Below, in pieces: positions 18,459 to 27,615 of a stretch of DNA of 56,451 nt (its first letter is position 1; every line of letters starts with the position of its first letter). The notes under the pieces are model-generated. The model was not told where the DNA came from. It saw nothing but the letters and a program-made list of their open reading frames with translations, and ran no database searches. Source of the stretch: Actinomycetes bacterium (GTDB lineage Bacteria; Actinomycetota; Acidimicrobiia; Acidimicrobiales; Ilumatobacteraceae); the NCBI GenBank assembly GCA_025356335.1, contig JANXUF010000069.1, positions 1 to 56,451 on the forward strand. Reading direction: 5' to 3'. Both the position numbers and the translations under genes were made by a program.

Positions 18459-18977
18459 TCAGTCTCTCCGAGCGAGGACGATCGCGCCGATGACGGCAGC
18501 GAGCAGGACGAACGACAGCGCCCAGAACGGCAGCAGGTAGTGGCTGAAGATCGAGTCGGACAGCTGCTGGATGTTGAACGGCGTGTTCTTCAGCGGCAGG
18601 CGCTCGGCCTTGTACGTCTTCAACAGCCCGTAGGTGAGGGTGCCCAACAGCAGCAGCGCGACCGGGATACCGATCATCGCCCCGTTCCTGTTGTCGAGGT
18701 TCTCGTCGTTTCCGACCTTCGAGCGGGTGAGCATCGTGCCGAAGAGGAACAACACCATGACGGCACCGATGTAGACGAGCACCTGGGTGACGGCGACGAA
18801 CTCGGCGGCGAGCAGCAGGTACTGGGCGGCGGCACCTGCGAGCACGACGACGAGCCAGAGTGCAGCGTGGACGACGTTCTTGTTGGTGACCACGCGGATC
18901 GCCCCGACGATCATCATCAGGGCGATGATCCCGAAGCCGACCTGCTGGCCGACGTTGATGTTCTCGACAGCGATCAT
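18459..18977 (-). CDS. nuoJ: NADH-quinone oxidoreductase subunit J
   Basis: A 172-residue membrane subunit with five hydrophobic segments. The conserved region ALWLVVVLAGAAAQYLLLA followed by FVAVTQVLVYIGAVMVLFLF contains the pi-bulge helix involved in coupling. ATG 18977-18975 starts MIAVENINVGQQVGF; the upstream nuoI stop is 31 bases away. Confidence 0.95.
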   Translation of the reverse strand: MIAVENINVGQQVGFGIIALMMIVGAIRVVTNKNVVHAALWLVVVLAGAAAQYLLLAAEFVAVTQVLVYIGAVMVLFLFGTMLTRSKVGNDENLDNRNGAMIGIPVALLLLGTLTYGLLKTYKAERLPLKNTPFNIQQLSDSIFSHYLLPFWALSFVLLAAVIGAIVLARRD

Positions 18978-19008
18978 CGGGCACCGCCCGGGCGGCGGAG
19001 AGCGGAAA

Positions 19009-19503
19009 TCATTTCTTTCCCTTGAGCGCGCCGGATTCCAGTTCCGGTGCCTCCGGGACGGTTTCCATCCACTCGCCGAGTTTCGTCTTGTCGTGCAGCA
19101 GGTCGGCGATCTTCGGCTCGGAGTACTCGTACTCCGGGCTCCAGAACAGGGCGTCGAACGGGCAGACCTCGACGCAGATCCCGCAGTACATGCACAGCGC
19201 ATAGTCGATGTCGAAACGGTCGAGCTTGTTGACACCACGCGGCTTGCCACCGGCACGACGCGGCGGTGCGAGTTCCTTGTGGCCTTCGATGTAGATGCAC
19301 CAGTCAGGACACGAACGGGCACACAGCATGCACGACGTGCAGTTGTCTTCGCGCAGCGCGATGACCCCGCGGGCACGGACGGGTGGGGACTCCTTCTCGT
19401 GCGGGTACTGCACGGTCGCCGCGCCGTTCTTGAGGGTGTCGACGAGCGTGTTGAAGGTGATCCCGAGACCTTTGAACATGCCTGGAACCTTGGGCTTGGC
19501 CAT
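19009..19503 (-). CDS. nuoI: NADH-quinone oxidoreductase subunit I (2x[4Fe-4S])
   Basis: A 164-residue ferredoxin-like peripheral-arm subunit. Two CxxCxxCxxxCP motifs, CTSCMLCARSCP and CMYCGICVEVCP, bind clusters N6a and N6b on the electron path to quinone. The start ATG overlaps the nuoH stop (TGATG). Confidence 0.97.
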   Translation of the reverse strand: MAKPKVPGMFKGLGITFNTLVDTLKNGAATVQYPHEKESPPVRARGVIALREDNCTSCMLCARSCPDWCIYIEGHKELAPPRRAGGKPRGVNKLDRFDIDYALCMYCGICVEVCPFDALFWSPEYEYSEPKIADLLHDKTKLGEWMETVPEAPELESGALKGKK

Positions 19504-20546
19504 CAGAACGCCACCTTGAGGATCGCCGTCAACATGATGTTGGCGAGCGCAATAGGGATGAGCACTTTCCAGGCGAAGCGCTGCAATTGGTCTTCACGGA
19601 AGCGCGGGAAGCTGAACCGGACCCACATGATCAAGAAGACGACGATCATCATCTTGACGAACATGATCAGCGGGCCCACGACGTTCATCCAGTTGGCGAC
19701 GTCGCCGATGTTGTGCCAACCGAACCAGCTGAACGGGACACCCCAACCGCCGAGGAACAGTGCACTGGCGATCAGCGCGAACACGCCGGCAGTGGCGAAT
19801 TCACCGATGAAGAAGATGAGGAAACGGAAGCCCGAATATTCGGTCATGTAGCCGGAGACGAGTTCCGATTCGGCGATCGGCATGTCGAACGGCGTCTGCG
19901 TCAGTTCCGCCTGGACGGCGATCATGAAGACGATGAAGCCGACGAACTGCGTGAGGATGTAGGGGTTTCCGAGGAAGTGCAGTCCGAAGATCTTGTCGTT
20001 GTTCTGCTTGACGACGATCTGCTGGAGGTTCATCGTCCCGGCCTGGATGACGACGCCGATGACGGCGAGCACCATCGGGAGTTCGTAGGCGATGAGCTGA
20101 CCGGCGGCACGGAGGCCACCCATCAACGAGTACTTGTTGGCAGACGACCAGCCGGCCATCAGGATGCCGAGGACGCTGACGGAGCTCACCGCCAACGCAT
20201 AGAAGACGCCCGCCTCGAAGTTCGTGAACCACGCATCGGGCCCGAACGGGACGACGGCGACCAGCAGGAAGGTGCTGGCGAGGACGATCAGCGGCGCCAT
20301 CTTGAACAACCGTTTGTCGGCACCGTCGGGGGCGAGGTCTTCTTTCTGCAACCACTTGCCGACTTCGGCGAAGAGCTGCATCGAGCCGTAGGGACCGGCT
20401 TCCATCGGGCCGAGGCGGCTCTGCATGAAGCTCATCATCTTGAACAGGAAGATGTAGACGATGCTGCCGGCAGGCAGCAGCACGGCGACGATGCCGCCGA
20501 GGATGCGGATCAGGGAAACGCCCCAGTAGGGCAGGGTGGCGAGCAT
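19503..20546 (-). CDS. nuoH: NADH-quinone oxidoreductase subunit H
   Basis: A 347-residue membrane subunit that forms part of the quinone chamber. Recognisable segments: MQSRLGPMEAGPYGSMQ, FAEVGKWLQKEDLAP, GWSSANKYSLMGGLRAAGQLIAYELP and FDMPIAESELVSGYMTEYSG. The ATG at 20546 overlaps the nuoD stop as TGATG; the frame extends further upstream only inside nuoD. Confidence 0.97.
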   Translation of the reverse strand: MLATLPYWGVSLIRILGGIVAVLLPAGSIVYIFLFKMMSFMQSRLGPMEAGPYGSMQLFAEVGKWLQKEDLAPDGADKRLFKMAPLIVLASTFLLVAVVPFGPDAWFTNFEAGVFYALAVSSVSVLGILMAGWSSANKYSLMGGLRAAGQLIAYELPMVLAVIGVVIQAGTMNLQQIVVKQNNDKIFGLHFLGNPYILTQFVGFIVFMIAVQAELTQTPFDMPIAESELVSGYMTEYSGFRFLIFFIGEFATAGVFALIASALFLGGWGVPFSWFGWHNIGDVANWMNVVGPLIMFVKMMIVVFLIMWVRFSFPRFREDQLQRFAWKVLIPIALANIMLTAILKVAF

Positions 20547-21736
20547 CAACGATCGATGTCCCCGAGGATGAAGTAGAGGCTGGCGAGGATCGTGATGATG
20601 TCCGGCACGAAGACGCCCTTGAGCAGCCACGGCGTGATCGAGATGTTGTTGAAGCTGGCCGAGCGGATCTTCACACGGAACGGACCGGTATCACCCTTGC
20701 TGACGACGTAATAGCCCATCTCACCGAGCGGGTTCTCCGTCGATACCCACGCTTCGCCCTCTGGCACCTTGACGATGCGCGGCACTTTGGCCATGATCGG
20801 CCCTGCCGGGATGTTGTCGACGAGCTGTTCGACGATCGAGCACGCCTCGCGGGTTTCCTGCAGCCGAACCCAGCAGCGGGCGAACGAGTCGCCTGCGGGG
20901 TGGGTGATAACCTTCCAGTCGGCCTTGTCCCACGCCATCGGCAGTGTCTGGTCGCGGCGGAGGTCCCAGTCGATACCGCTGGCGCGGGCGTTGGCGCCGG
21001 ACAGGCCGTAGCTCATCGCCACATCCTTGGGGATGACTCCGATACCGCGCGTACGGATCTGGAAGATCTCGTTGCCGAACAGCAGGTCCTCGATCGTGTC
21101 GCAGAACTGCTTCATCTTCTTCATCGTCGCTTTGGCTTCGTCGATCCAACCCTTCGGCAGGTCGTCCTTGAGGCCGCCGATGCGGTCGAAGTTCGGGTGG
21201 AAGCGGCCGCCGGTCGCTGCCTCGATCAGATTCAGCGCGTATTCACGGTCGCGGAAGGCGAAGAACACCGGCGTGATCGCCCCGAGCTGTACACCGAGGT
21301 CACCGAGGAACAGCGTGACGTTGGCGATGCGCGAGAGTTCGAAGAGGATCGTGCGGATGTACTGGGCGCGCGGCGGCGCCTCGATCCCCATCAGCTTCTC
21401 GGCAGCGAGGATGAACGGCACCTCGTTGGCGAAGCTGCCGAGCCAGTCGATGCGGTTGATCAGTGCTGTGACCTGCGGGAACGAGCGGACCTCTGTCAGT
21501 TTTTCGTAGCCGCGGTGCATGTAGCCCGCCGACGGTTCCGCCCAGATGACCTGCTCGCCGTCGAGGCGGGCGATGATGCGCAGAGTGCCGTGAGTGGCAG
21601 GGTGCTGCGGACCGATGTTCAGGGTCATGCCCTCGGTTTCGAGCTCGACGTTGACACGGGCGTCTGCGGCCTGCGAAGCGATATAGGCGAGTTGTTGGCG
21701 GTCGGAGATGACCTGACCTGACGTCGTGGCAGTCAT
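20546..21736 (-). CDS. nuoD: NADH-quinone oxidoreductase subunit D
   Basis: A 396-residue 49-kDa-type subunit that lines the quinone site. It has NIGPQHPATHGTLR with the quinone-site histidine, GYMHRGYEKL, and the terminal hydrogenase-like fold ending DIITILASLYFILGDIDR. Arg75 in the GYMHRG motif aligns with the arginine methylated by NDUFAF7 in the bovine subunit, and a homologue of that enzyme ends this operon. The ATG at 21736 has AGGAG about ten bases upstream. The nuoC-nuoD junction is duplicated, see the mini-ORF. Confidence 0.96.
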   Translation of the reverse strand: MTATTSGQVISDRQQLAYIASQAADARVNVELETEGMTLNIGPQHPATHGTLRIIARLDGEQVIWAEPSAGYMHRGYEKLTEVRSFPQVTALINRIDWLGSFANEVPFILAAEKLMGIEAPPRAQYIRTILFELSRIANVTLFLGDLGVQLGAITPVFFAFRDREYALNLIEAATGGRFHPNFDRIGGLKDDLPKGWIDEAKATMKKMKQFCDTIEDLLFGNEIFQIRTRGIGVIPKDVAMSYGLSGANARASGIDWDLRRDQTLPMAWDKADWKVITHPAGDSFARCWVRLQETREACSIVEQLVDNIPAGPIMAKVPRIVKVPEGEAWVSTENPLGEMGYYVVSKGDTGPFRVKIRSASFNNISITPWLLKGVFVPDIITILASLYFILGDIDR

Positions 21737-21777
21737 TCTGCCGCCGCTCCTTCTGATGAGGAATTGGTGGCGGTCAT
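21733..21777 (-). CDS. 14-codon mini-ORF made by duplication of the nuoC-nuoD junction
   Basis: Reads [14 protein letters not shown] then TGA. Its ATG overlaps the nuoC stop (ATGA) and its own stop overlaps the nuoD ATG (ATGA). Its first four residues equal the start of NuoD (MTAT) and its last six resemble the end of NuoC (EGAVAE). The DNA around both ATGs is alike over about 31 bases, with starts 41 bases apart, so it looks like a tandem duplication. It could be translated as a coupling peptide; no product function is claimed. Confidence 0.5.
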   Translation of the reverse strand: MTATNSSSEGAAAE

Positions 21778-22436
21778 TCGGCCACCGCCCCCTCTTGTTC
21801 GTCGTCTGCGGCACCCGGAAGTGGCTCGACATCGACGATGCCTGGCCATGGCTTGATGATCCGGGCGAGCAGCGGGAAGTCCTTACGCAGCGGATTACCC
21901 TCGAAATCACCTGGCAGGTACATCTTGCGCAGATCGGGATGACCGGTGAAGCTGATACCGAACATCTCCCAGGTCTCGCGCTCGTGCCAGTTGGCGCCTG
22001 CGAATACCGGCACCCAGCTGTCCACGGCGCCACGGTCTTCGACATCGACCTTGAGGATGATGCCGACGTGTTGCTTCAGTGAATAGAGCCTGGCGAGCAC
22101 CTGAAATCGTGTGTCGCCACCGGCGTATCCCTGCTTGATGGTGTCGTCCCGCGGCGGCGCTTCGTCGGTCGGATCGTCTTCGCTCTTGCCGAACGGGGAC
22201 GGCATCCAGTCCATCGCCGACAGGAAGCAGAAGTACTCGAAGCCCATTTCGTCGCGAAGCACCTGAGCGGTCCGGCGCCAGGCTTCGGGCTTGACACGGA
22301 CCCACAGGTCGTCCGAGGGCTTGATCAGCGAATCGGCGATCGAGTCGCCGATCAGCGATCGGAGTCTGTCGAGGATGCTCACGCGGAGCAGGTCCCCGGG
22401 GATCTCGGCGATCGGGGTATCAGCGGTTGGCGACAA
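21774..22436 (-). CDS. nuoC: NADH-quinone oxidoreductase subunit C
   Basis: A 220-residue 30-kDa-type subunit of the peripheral arm. Family signature: [23 protein letters not shown] (seen in pieces as [12 protein letters not shown] and [13 protein letters not shown]) followed by [10 protein letters not shown]. An acidic, low-complexity stretch ([14 protein letters not shown]) interrupts the N-terminal domain. The gene overlaps the end of nuoB by 17 bases. Confidence 0.96.
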   Translation of the reverse strand: MSPTADTPIAEIPGDLLRVSILDRLRSLIGDSIADSLIKPSDDLWVRVKPEAWRRTAQVLRDEMGFEYFCFLSAMDWMPSPFGKSEDDPTDEAPPRDDTIKQGYAGGDTRFQVLARLYSLKQHVGIILKVDVEDRGAVDSWVPVFAGANWHERETWEMFGISFTGHPDLRKMYLPGDFEGNPLRKDFPLLARIIKPWPGIVDVEPLPGAADDEQEGAVAE

Positions 22437-22980
22437 CGGGCTCGCCCTTCCGCTCGGCCTGTTCAGCCGCGTCGCCGCGCTCCATCAACTTCGTACCCTC
22501 GCCGCGCCAGCGGGCACCCATGTCTTCGTTCTTGATGCGCTGCTGCAGGAGCACGATGCCTTCGAGCAGCGCCTCCGGGCGCGGCGGGCAACCCGGTACG
22601 TAGATGTCGACCGGGATGATCTGGTCGACGCCCTTGGTGACCGAGTAGCTGTCCCAGTACGGGCCACCGCAGTTGGCGCAGGAGCCCATCGAGATGACGT
22701 ATTTCGGCTCGGCCATCTGCTCGTAGAGCCTGCGGATCGCTGGAGCCATCTTGTCGGTGACCGTGCCCGAGATGACCACCAGGTCTGCCTGACGCGGGCT
22801 CGACGGCAACGGAATGACGCCGAGGCGCATCACGTCATAGCGCGGCGAACCGAAAGCGGCACCCATTTCGATGGCGCAGCAGGCGAGACCCCACTGATAC
22901 ACCCACATCGAATACGAACGCCCCATGTTGAACAGCCGGTTGAGACCTTTCGGCATCCGACCCTTGTCGACTAGACCCAT
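22420..22980 (-). CDS. nuoB: NADH-quinone oxidoreductase subunit B
   Basis: A 186-residue subunit that carries cluster N2, the last electron carrier before quinone. Ligands are visible in [10 protein letters not shown] (tandem cysteines), [16 protein letters not shown] and [17 protein letters not shown] 22980-22978 starts [16 protein letters not shown]. The frame is open upstream through nuoA in another frame, but that part is not coding here. Confidence 0.97.
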   Translation of the reverse strand: MGLVDKGRMPKGLNRLFNMGRSYSMWVYQWGLACCAIEMGAAFGSPRYDVMRLGVIPLPSSPRQADLVVISGTVTDKMAPAIRRLYEQMAEPKYVISMGSCANCGGPYWDSYSVTKGVDQIIPVDIYVPGCPPRPEALLEGIVLLQQRIKNEDMGARWRGEGTKLMERGDAAEQAERKGEPVVANR

Positions 22981-23032
22981 CGCAGCACCATGCTCTCTGC
23001 TCGGGGCCGCTCGCGGCGTGTGATGTCGTGGC

Positions 23033-23398
23033 TCAGACCCATCGCAGCACGCCTTTCCGCCAGGCGTAGACCAGGCCGAGGAGGAGCACGAAGACGAAGA
23101 TGCCCATTTCCAGGAGACCAAACCCGGCATAACGCTCGAGTTGGGTCGCCCACGGGAAGATGAAGACGGTCTCGACGTCGAAGATGACGAAGAGCAGCGC
23201 GAAGACGTAGTAGCGGATCTGGCTCTGCGACCAGCCGTCGCCGATCGGGTCGACACCGCTCTCGTAGACCTTGGACTTGTCGGCATTGGGACGATTCGGT
23301 CGAACGAGCGCGCTGATAGCCAGCAGCAGGGCTGCCAGCAAAACACCAATCGCACCGAACATGGCGACCGTGAGGTAGCTCCGCAAGAGTTGGGACAT
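23033..23398 (-). CDS. nuoA: NADH-quinone oxidoreductase subunit A
   Basis: A 121-residue membrane subunit with three hydrophobic helices and the conserved loop [33 protein letters not shown] (seen as YESGVDPIG and [15 protein letters not shown]). It is the first gene of the operon. TAGCGT lies nine bases before its ATG, so the promoter probably sits at 23408-23440 with almost no leader. Confidence 0.96.
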   Translation of the reverse strand: MSQLLRSYLTVAMFGAIGVLLAALLLAISALVRPNRPNADKSKVYESGVDPIGDGWSQSQIRYYVFALLFVIFDVETVFIFPWATQLERYAGFGLLEMGIFVFVLLLGLVYAWRKGVLRWV

Positions 23399-23543
23399 CG
23401 GGCCACGACGCTATCAGCGAGCGTGAAGGCGCTCACAAACGAGCCACCCGGAATCTCCAGGTGGATCTCGGACAGTTCGACGAAGCGTCGATCGGACCGG
23501 CTGCACCTTCGCGTTCGTTGTCGGCCTGCCGGGTTGCTGGCGA

Positions 23544-25223
23544 TCAGCGCTGACGTGCTGTCGAACGTACAAGAACACCCGGGCGGCTGTGCATCGCCTC
23601 CGCGACCAGTTCACCGTCGCAGATCACCGGGGTGCCGTTGACCAGCAGGTGTTTCATGCCGACGGGCTGGTCGGCGGTCAGTCGTTCGGCGTCGGCCGGG
23701 AAGTCACGCACACGCCGGGTCGGTCCAGGAGCGACCGTGGCGGGATCGAAGACGACGACATCGGCCGCTGCTCCGACACGGATCTCGCCGCGGTCATCGA
23801 AGCCGAAGAGGTCCGCCTGCACCTTGGTGAGCTTGTTGATCGCCTGCTCGAGCGTCAATACGCCGGTCTCACGCACCCATTTGCCGAGCAGATCCGTCGC
23901 CTGCGGAGCGTCGCACAGCTGACCGACGTGGGCGCCGGCATCCGACAGGCCGATCGTGCAGCCCTCGGCCTGCAGCAGTTGGCTGACACCTGCTTCGTCG
24001 TCGTTGGCGAGCGTTCCCTGAACCCGCATCCGCAGATCCGGTTCGTCGAGCGTCAGGTCGAGCAGCAGATCGAACGGATCGACGCCGGCGCGTAGCGCGA
24101 TCGCCGGGATCTGTTCACCGACGAGGTCGGGATGTGCGGACGACTCCATCATCCGGTAGGTCTCCCATCTCGGAAGCAGACCCTGGCCGTTGGACCATCC
24201 GTCCCGGACACTCCGACGCCATGCCGGGTCGCTGTACGCAGCGCGACGCTCATCGAGCGACTGCGGGATCAACGCCGCAAAGATCGGACTGGTGTTCAAC
24301 GGGAACGGCTCGACCATCGTGAACGAGAACGACAGCGGCCGGCACGACACCTGCGGCCAGACGTCGGCGCCCTTCGCCCTGCCCTCCTGATGCATCTCGA
24401 GCATTTTCAGGTGAGTCCCGTCGGCAATCGTCAGCAGCGCCGTGAACGTGATCGGTGCGCCGATTTCGAGTTGCAGGTCGTAGATCTCACGGAATTTCAA
24501 TTCCTTCATCGTCCCGTTGATCCCGATGACCCCCTTGCCGGTGCTCGCCGAGGCATGACAGAGCGCCTTGATCTCGTCGATGTCCGCCCAGCGGCTGGCG
24601 ATCGGCTTGCCGTCAGCTCCGAGATGCGTGCCGGCAAAACTGGTGGCAAATCCGGCAGCACCCGCCTCGACGGCGTCGTGCACGAGCGTCGCCATCGTGT
24701 CGATCTCCGTTTTCGTCGCCGCTCGCGCGGATGCGTCTGGCCCCATCACATAGATACGCAATGGCGTGTGGCCGATGTAGGCGGCGAAGTTGAGCAGCAT
24801 CCCGTGGCGTTCGACCGAATCGAGATACTCGGGGAACGTTTCGAAGTCCCACGGGATTCCGGCCCCGAGCGTGGCCGGGTCCATGTCCTCGACCTGTTCG
24901 AGCGTGTCGGCGATGAGGTCATGGTCGCCAGGACGGGTCGGAGCGATAGAGAACCCGCAGTTGCCGGCGACCACTGTGGTGACGCCGTGGAAGCACGACG
25001 GTGTCAGCGCGGCGTCCCAGAAGACCTGGGCGTCGTAGTGGGTGTGGATGTCGATGAATCCCGGGGCGACGACGCAGCCGGTCGCGTCGATGACGATGTC
25101 GCCGATCAGATCGTGACCGATCGCCGTGATCAGCCCGTCCTGGATGGCGACGTCTGCCTCGAAGCCTGGTGCCAGCGTTCCATCGATGATGGTGCCTCCG
25201 CGGATGACGGTGATCTTGCTCAT
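23544..25223 (-). CDS. N-acyl-D-amino-acid deacylase-type amidohydrolase
   Basis: A 559-residue metal-dependent hydrolase of the D-aminoacylase branch of the amidohydrolase superfamily, which removes the acyl group from N-acyl-D-amino acids. The N-terminal beta-sandwich ([11 protein letters not shown]) is followed by the metal motif [12 protein letters not shown], the cysteine-containing [10 protein letters not shown], and late [10 protein letters not shown] with a catalytic aspartate. The C-terminus returns to the sandwich ([11 protein letters not shown]). ATG 25223-25221 has GGAG about seven bases upstream. Related proteins act on varied substrates, so the specificity is uncertain. Confidence 0.85.
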   Translation of the reverse strand: MSKITVIRGGTIIDGTLAPGFEADVAIQDGLITAIGHDLIGDIVIDATGCVVAPGFIDIHTHYDAQVFWDAALTPSCFHGVTTVVAGNCGFSIAPTRPGDHDLIADTLEQVEDMDPATLGAGIPWDFETFPEYLDSVERHGMLLNFAAYIGHTPLRIYVMGPDASARAATKTEIDTMATLVHDAVEAGAAGFATSFAGTHLGADGKPIASRWADIDEIKALCHASASTGKGVIGINGTMKELKFREIYDLQLEIGAPITFTALLTIADGTHLKMLEMHQEGRAKGADVWPQVSCRPLSFSFTMVEPFPLNTSPIFAALIPQSLDERRAAYSDPAWRRSVRDGWSNGQGLLPRWETYRMMESSAHPDLVGEQIPAIALRAGVDPFDLLLDLTLDEPDLRMRVQGTLANDDEAGVSQLLQAEGCTIGLSDAGAHVGQLCDAPQATDLLGKWVRETGVLTLEQAINKLTKVQADLFGFDDRGEIRVGAAADVVVFDPATVAPGPTRRVRDFPADAERLTADQPVGMKHLLVNGTPVICDGELVAEAMHSRPGVLVRSTARQR

Positions 25224-25376
25224 GGTGTGCTCCGTTCTGCCGGCTCGCACGCCCTGAGGGCAAACTCGGCCGTCGTGAATCTGCCGCAGCGACTGTGCTG
25301 CATCCGTTCCATTCTCCCGCTTTTCGTTGGTCGGCGACGATGCAGGCGGTTCCGACGGCTACGCGACCCCGTCACC

Positions 25377-25512
25377 CGAGGACGCGAAGTCCAACGGAGT
25401 ACGTGCGGCACGCCCATCGAACCGTGCGTACTCGCCCGAACCGTGCGTACTCGCCCGAACCGTAAGTACTCGCCCGAACCGTGCGTACTCGTCCGAACCG
25501 TGCGTACCCGGG
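25377..25512 (+). repeat. Composite 19-bp repeat array, copy 1 (2 inverted units, CAT, 5 direct units)
   Basis: Units of 19 bp lie end to end: inverted-type units at 25377-25395 and 25396-25414, the trinucleotide CAT at 25415-25417, then five direct units at 25418-25436, 25437-25455, 25456-25474, 25475-25493 and 25494-25512. The direct consensus is CGAACCGTGCGTACTCGCC; unit 3 has GTAAG for GTGCG, unit 4 ends GTC and unit 5 ends CCGGG. The first inverted unit is poorly conserved. The array lies 60 bases upstream of the oxygenase gene start. The remaining intergenic bases (25224-25376) show no gene. Confidence 0.85.
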
Positions 25513-25560
25513 TCGACGGCGGTTGCGAATGGGGCTTTCAGGGGCCGGGGCGCCTGGCCT

Positions 25561-25566
25561 TACGAT
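25561..25566 (+). promoter_or_regulatory. Putative -10 box (leaderless) of the oxygenase gene
   Basis: TACGAT, six bases (GTGTCG), then ATG at 25573. Confidence 0.5.
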
Positions 25567-25572
25567 GTGTCG

Positions 25573-26562
25573 ATGACTGCGACGCCCGTGTACATGGTGG
25601 ATCTCGAACCGTTCCGGTCGGGCGATACGGCCGACCGCGCCCGTGTTGCTGCGCAGATCGATACTGCATGTCGAGACAGTGGATTCCTGCAGATCACCGG
25701 ACACGGCGTGCCGCTCGAGGTGTCCGACCGCCTCCTCGAAGCGTGGACTGCGTTTTCCTCACTGCCCGTCGCCGAGAAGGAACGGTGGATCGTCGCCGAC
25801 AGGTCGGCGAACCGCGGGTGGACGGGTGTCGGGACCGAAGCGCTCGCCGCCAGCCTCGGCAGGAAGACGCCGCCAGACCTTGTCGAGGCCTTTGTCGTCG
25901 GGCGCGACGACGCCACCGATGAGTACTTCGATCGTCATCGTTCCTGGTTCGTCCCCAATCTCTGGCCAGACGTCCCGGCAGACTTCCACGACGCGTGGAC
26001 CGCATATGAGTTGGCCGCTCGCGAAGTGCAGGACGTATTGCTGACGGCAATGGCGATGGCCCTCGGCCTGTCCGACGACTGGTTCATCCAACGGACACGG
26101 CGCAGCGTGATCACGACCCGCATGCTGCGTTACGAGCGTCCGCCCGACTCGCCAGACCCCGAGCCGGGACAGATGCGCCTCGGGGCACATACAGACTACG
26201 GCATCGTCACGATCCTGCTCGCCGATGAGATTCCCGGGCTCCAGGTGTTCCGCAACGACGAGTGGATCCCGGTGACGACACCGCGGGGATCGTTCACCTG
26301 CAACATCGGCGACATGTTGGCGCAGTGGACCAACGACCGCTGGCACTCGACGCTGCACCGCGTCGTCCCTCCTCCGTCGTCGGCTGACGGAACGGTGCTG
26401 CGGCGATCGATCGCCCGCTTCCTCGACAGCGAGCCGGACATGACGATCGAGTGCATCCCGACCTGTGTCAGCACTGACAACCCGGCGAGATACGAGCCGG
26501 TCAACGGCGGCGAATGGCTGATCAACAAGGTCACCGCCGGCCGCACGGTCACCGCAGCCTGA
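25573..26562 (+). CDS. 2-oxoglutarate/Fe(II)-dependent oxygenase, isopenicillin-N-synthase-like
   Basis: A 329-residue oxygenase of the DIOX_N/2OG-FeII_Oxy family. The N-terminal domain has SGFLQITGHGVP and the SLPVAEKERW helix typical of the group. The Fe(II) facial triad is LGAHTDYGIVTIL (His, Asp) and WHSTLHRVV (His), and the 2-oxoglutarate arginine is in RRSIARF. The frame opens upstream through the repeat array, but the leaderless box and domain start favour ATG 25573. A kinase-like gene follows after two bases, so they form an operon. The substrate is unknown; hydroxylation of a small amine or acid is plausible from context. Confidence 0.88.
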   Translation: MTATPVYMVDLEPFRSGDTADRARVAAQIDTACRDSGFLQITGHGVPLEVSDRLLEAWTAFSSLPVAEKERWIVADRSANRGWTGVGTEALAASLGRKTPPDLVEAFVVGRDDATDEYFDRHRSWFVPNLWPDVPADFHDAWTAYELAAREVQDVLLTAMAMALGLSDDWFIQRTRRSVITTRMLRYERPPDSPDPEPGQMRLGAHTDYGIVTILLADEIPGLQVFRNDEWIPVTTPRGSFTCNIGDMLAQWTNDRWHSTLHRVVPPPSSADGTVLRRSIARFLDSEPDMTIECIPTCVSTDNPARYEPVNGGEWLINKVTAGRTVTAA

Positions 26563-26564
26563 GC

Positions 26565-27524
26565 ATGGTCGCCAGACGTGATGACGAGGTTGTTCGACTT
26601 GCTGGACTCGTGCCGCAGTGGGCCGGACGGCGCATCGCCATCGAGCCGCTCGCCGGCGGGATCACCAATCGCAACTTCGTCGCCACCCTCGACGCCGGAC
26701 TGGCCGGCGAAGCACGCCTCGGCAGTGTCGCCGGTGGCCAATACGTTCTGCGGGTTCCGGGCGAGCGGACCGAGCTGCTGGGCATCGACCGGGCCGGCGA
26801 ACAGCAGGCTGCACGACGCGCAGCCGAGCTCGGCATCGGGCCACCGATCGTCGGCGACCTCCCGATAATCGGGACGTTGATCACCGAACTCGTTCCTGGG
26901 CATCATCTCCGTGGCGACGGGTTCATCGCCCGCCTCGATGGCATCGTCAGCCTCATCCGCCGCCTCCATGACAGCGGGCCGCTCGACAGCTCGTTCGCCA
27001 TCCATCGCATCGTCGAAGCCCATGGTCGCGACGCTGCGCTCCACGGCGTCACCGTTCCGCCGATCTTCAGCGAATTGGTCGAGCAGTCGCATCGCATCGA
27101 GGCGGCGTTCGCTGTTGCCCCCCAACCGCTCGTCGCCTGCCACAACGATCTGCTGCCGGCGAATGTGCTGTTCGCCGACGAACGCGTCTGGCTGCTCGAC
27201 TACGAATACGCCGGAATGAACGAGCGATTCTTCGACCTCGGCAACCTCAGTGTCAACGCCTGCCTCGACGCCGCGGCGGACGAGTGCCTGCTCCGGCTGT
27301 ATCTCGGTCGCCTGCCGAACGAATCGGCGTGTGCCCGACTGCAGCTGATGAAGATCATGAGCGAGTTTCGTGAGGGCATGTGGGCGGTAGTGCAGCAGGC
27401 GATCTCGACACTCGACACGGACTTCGTCACCTACGCCGAGGAACGACTCGGAAACTGCGAACGACTCGTCGGTGCAACCGAGTACGAGTCCTGGCTGCGT
27501 GCGGCGACCGATCCGGTCCAGTAG
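26565..27524 (+). CDS. Choline/ethanolamine-kinase-like phosphotransferase (APH fold)
   Basis: A 319-residue kinase-fold protein. Motifs of the choline kinase branch: IEPLAGGITNRNFVA (glycine-rich loop), VLRVPGERTELLGIDR, the catalytic loop CHNDLLPANVLF with its aspartate, and the metal motif LLDYEYAGMNERFFDLGNLS. These families phosphorylate choline, ethanolamine or related amino alcohols, while other relatives modify aminoglycosides. Its start is two bases after the oxygenase stop, so it is translationally linked. The dehydrogenase that follows uses methylated amines, which fits a role on a choline-like compound, but this is inference. Confidence 0.82.
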   Translation: MVARRDDEVVRLAGLVPQWAGRRIAIEPLAGGITNRNFVATLDAGLAGEARLGSVAGGQYVLRVPGERTELLGIDRAGEQQAARRAAELGIGPPIVGDLPIIGTLITELVPGHHLRGDGFIARLDGIVSLIRRLHDSGPLDSSFAIHRIVEAHGRDAALHGVTVPPIFSELVEQSHRIEAAFAVAPQPLVACHNDLLPANVLFADERVWLLDYEYAGMNERFFDLGNLSVNACLDAAADECLLRLYLGRLPNESACARLQLMKIMSEFREGMWAVVQQAISTLDTDFVTYAEERLGNCERLVGATEYESWLRAATDPVQ

Positions 27525-27603
27525 CAGATCGAGAACGACAGCGCCATCGACAACGACAATGACAACGAGAGCTGACGAGTTCTACGACTGCTCACACAAT
27601 CAA

Positions 27604-27609
27604 TAGTCT
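27604..27609 (+). promoter_or_regulatory. Putative -10 box (leaderless) of the flavoprotein dehydrogenase gene
   Basis: TAGTCT, six bases (CAGCGG), then ATG at 27616. Confidence 0.5.
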
Positions 27610-27615
27610 CAGCGG

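Noticed and set aside
25418..25512. CRISPR-like array
   Set aside because: The 19-bp units touch each other with no unique spacers, and no cas gene is near.
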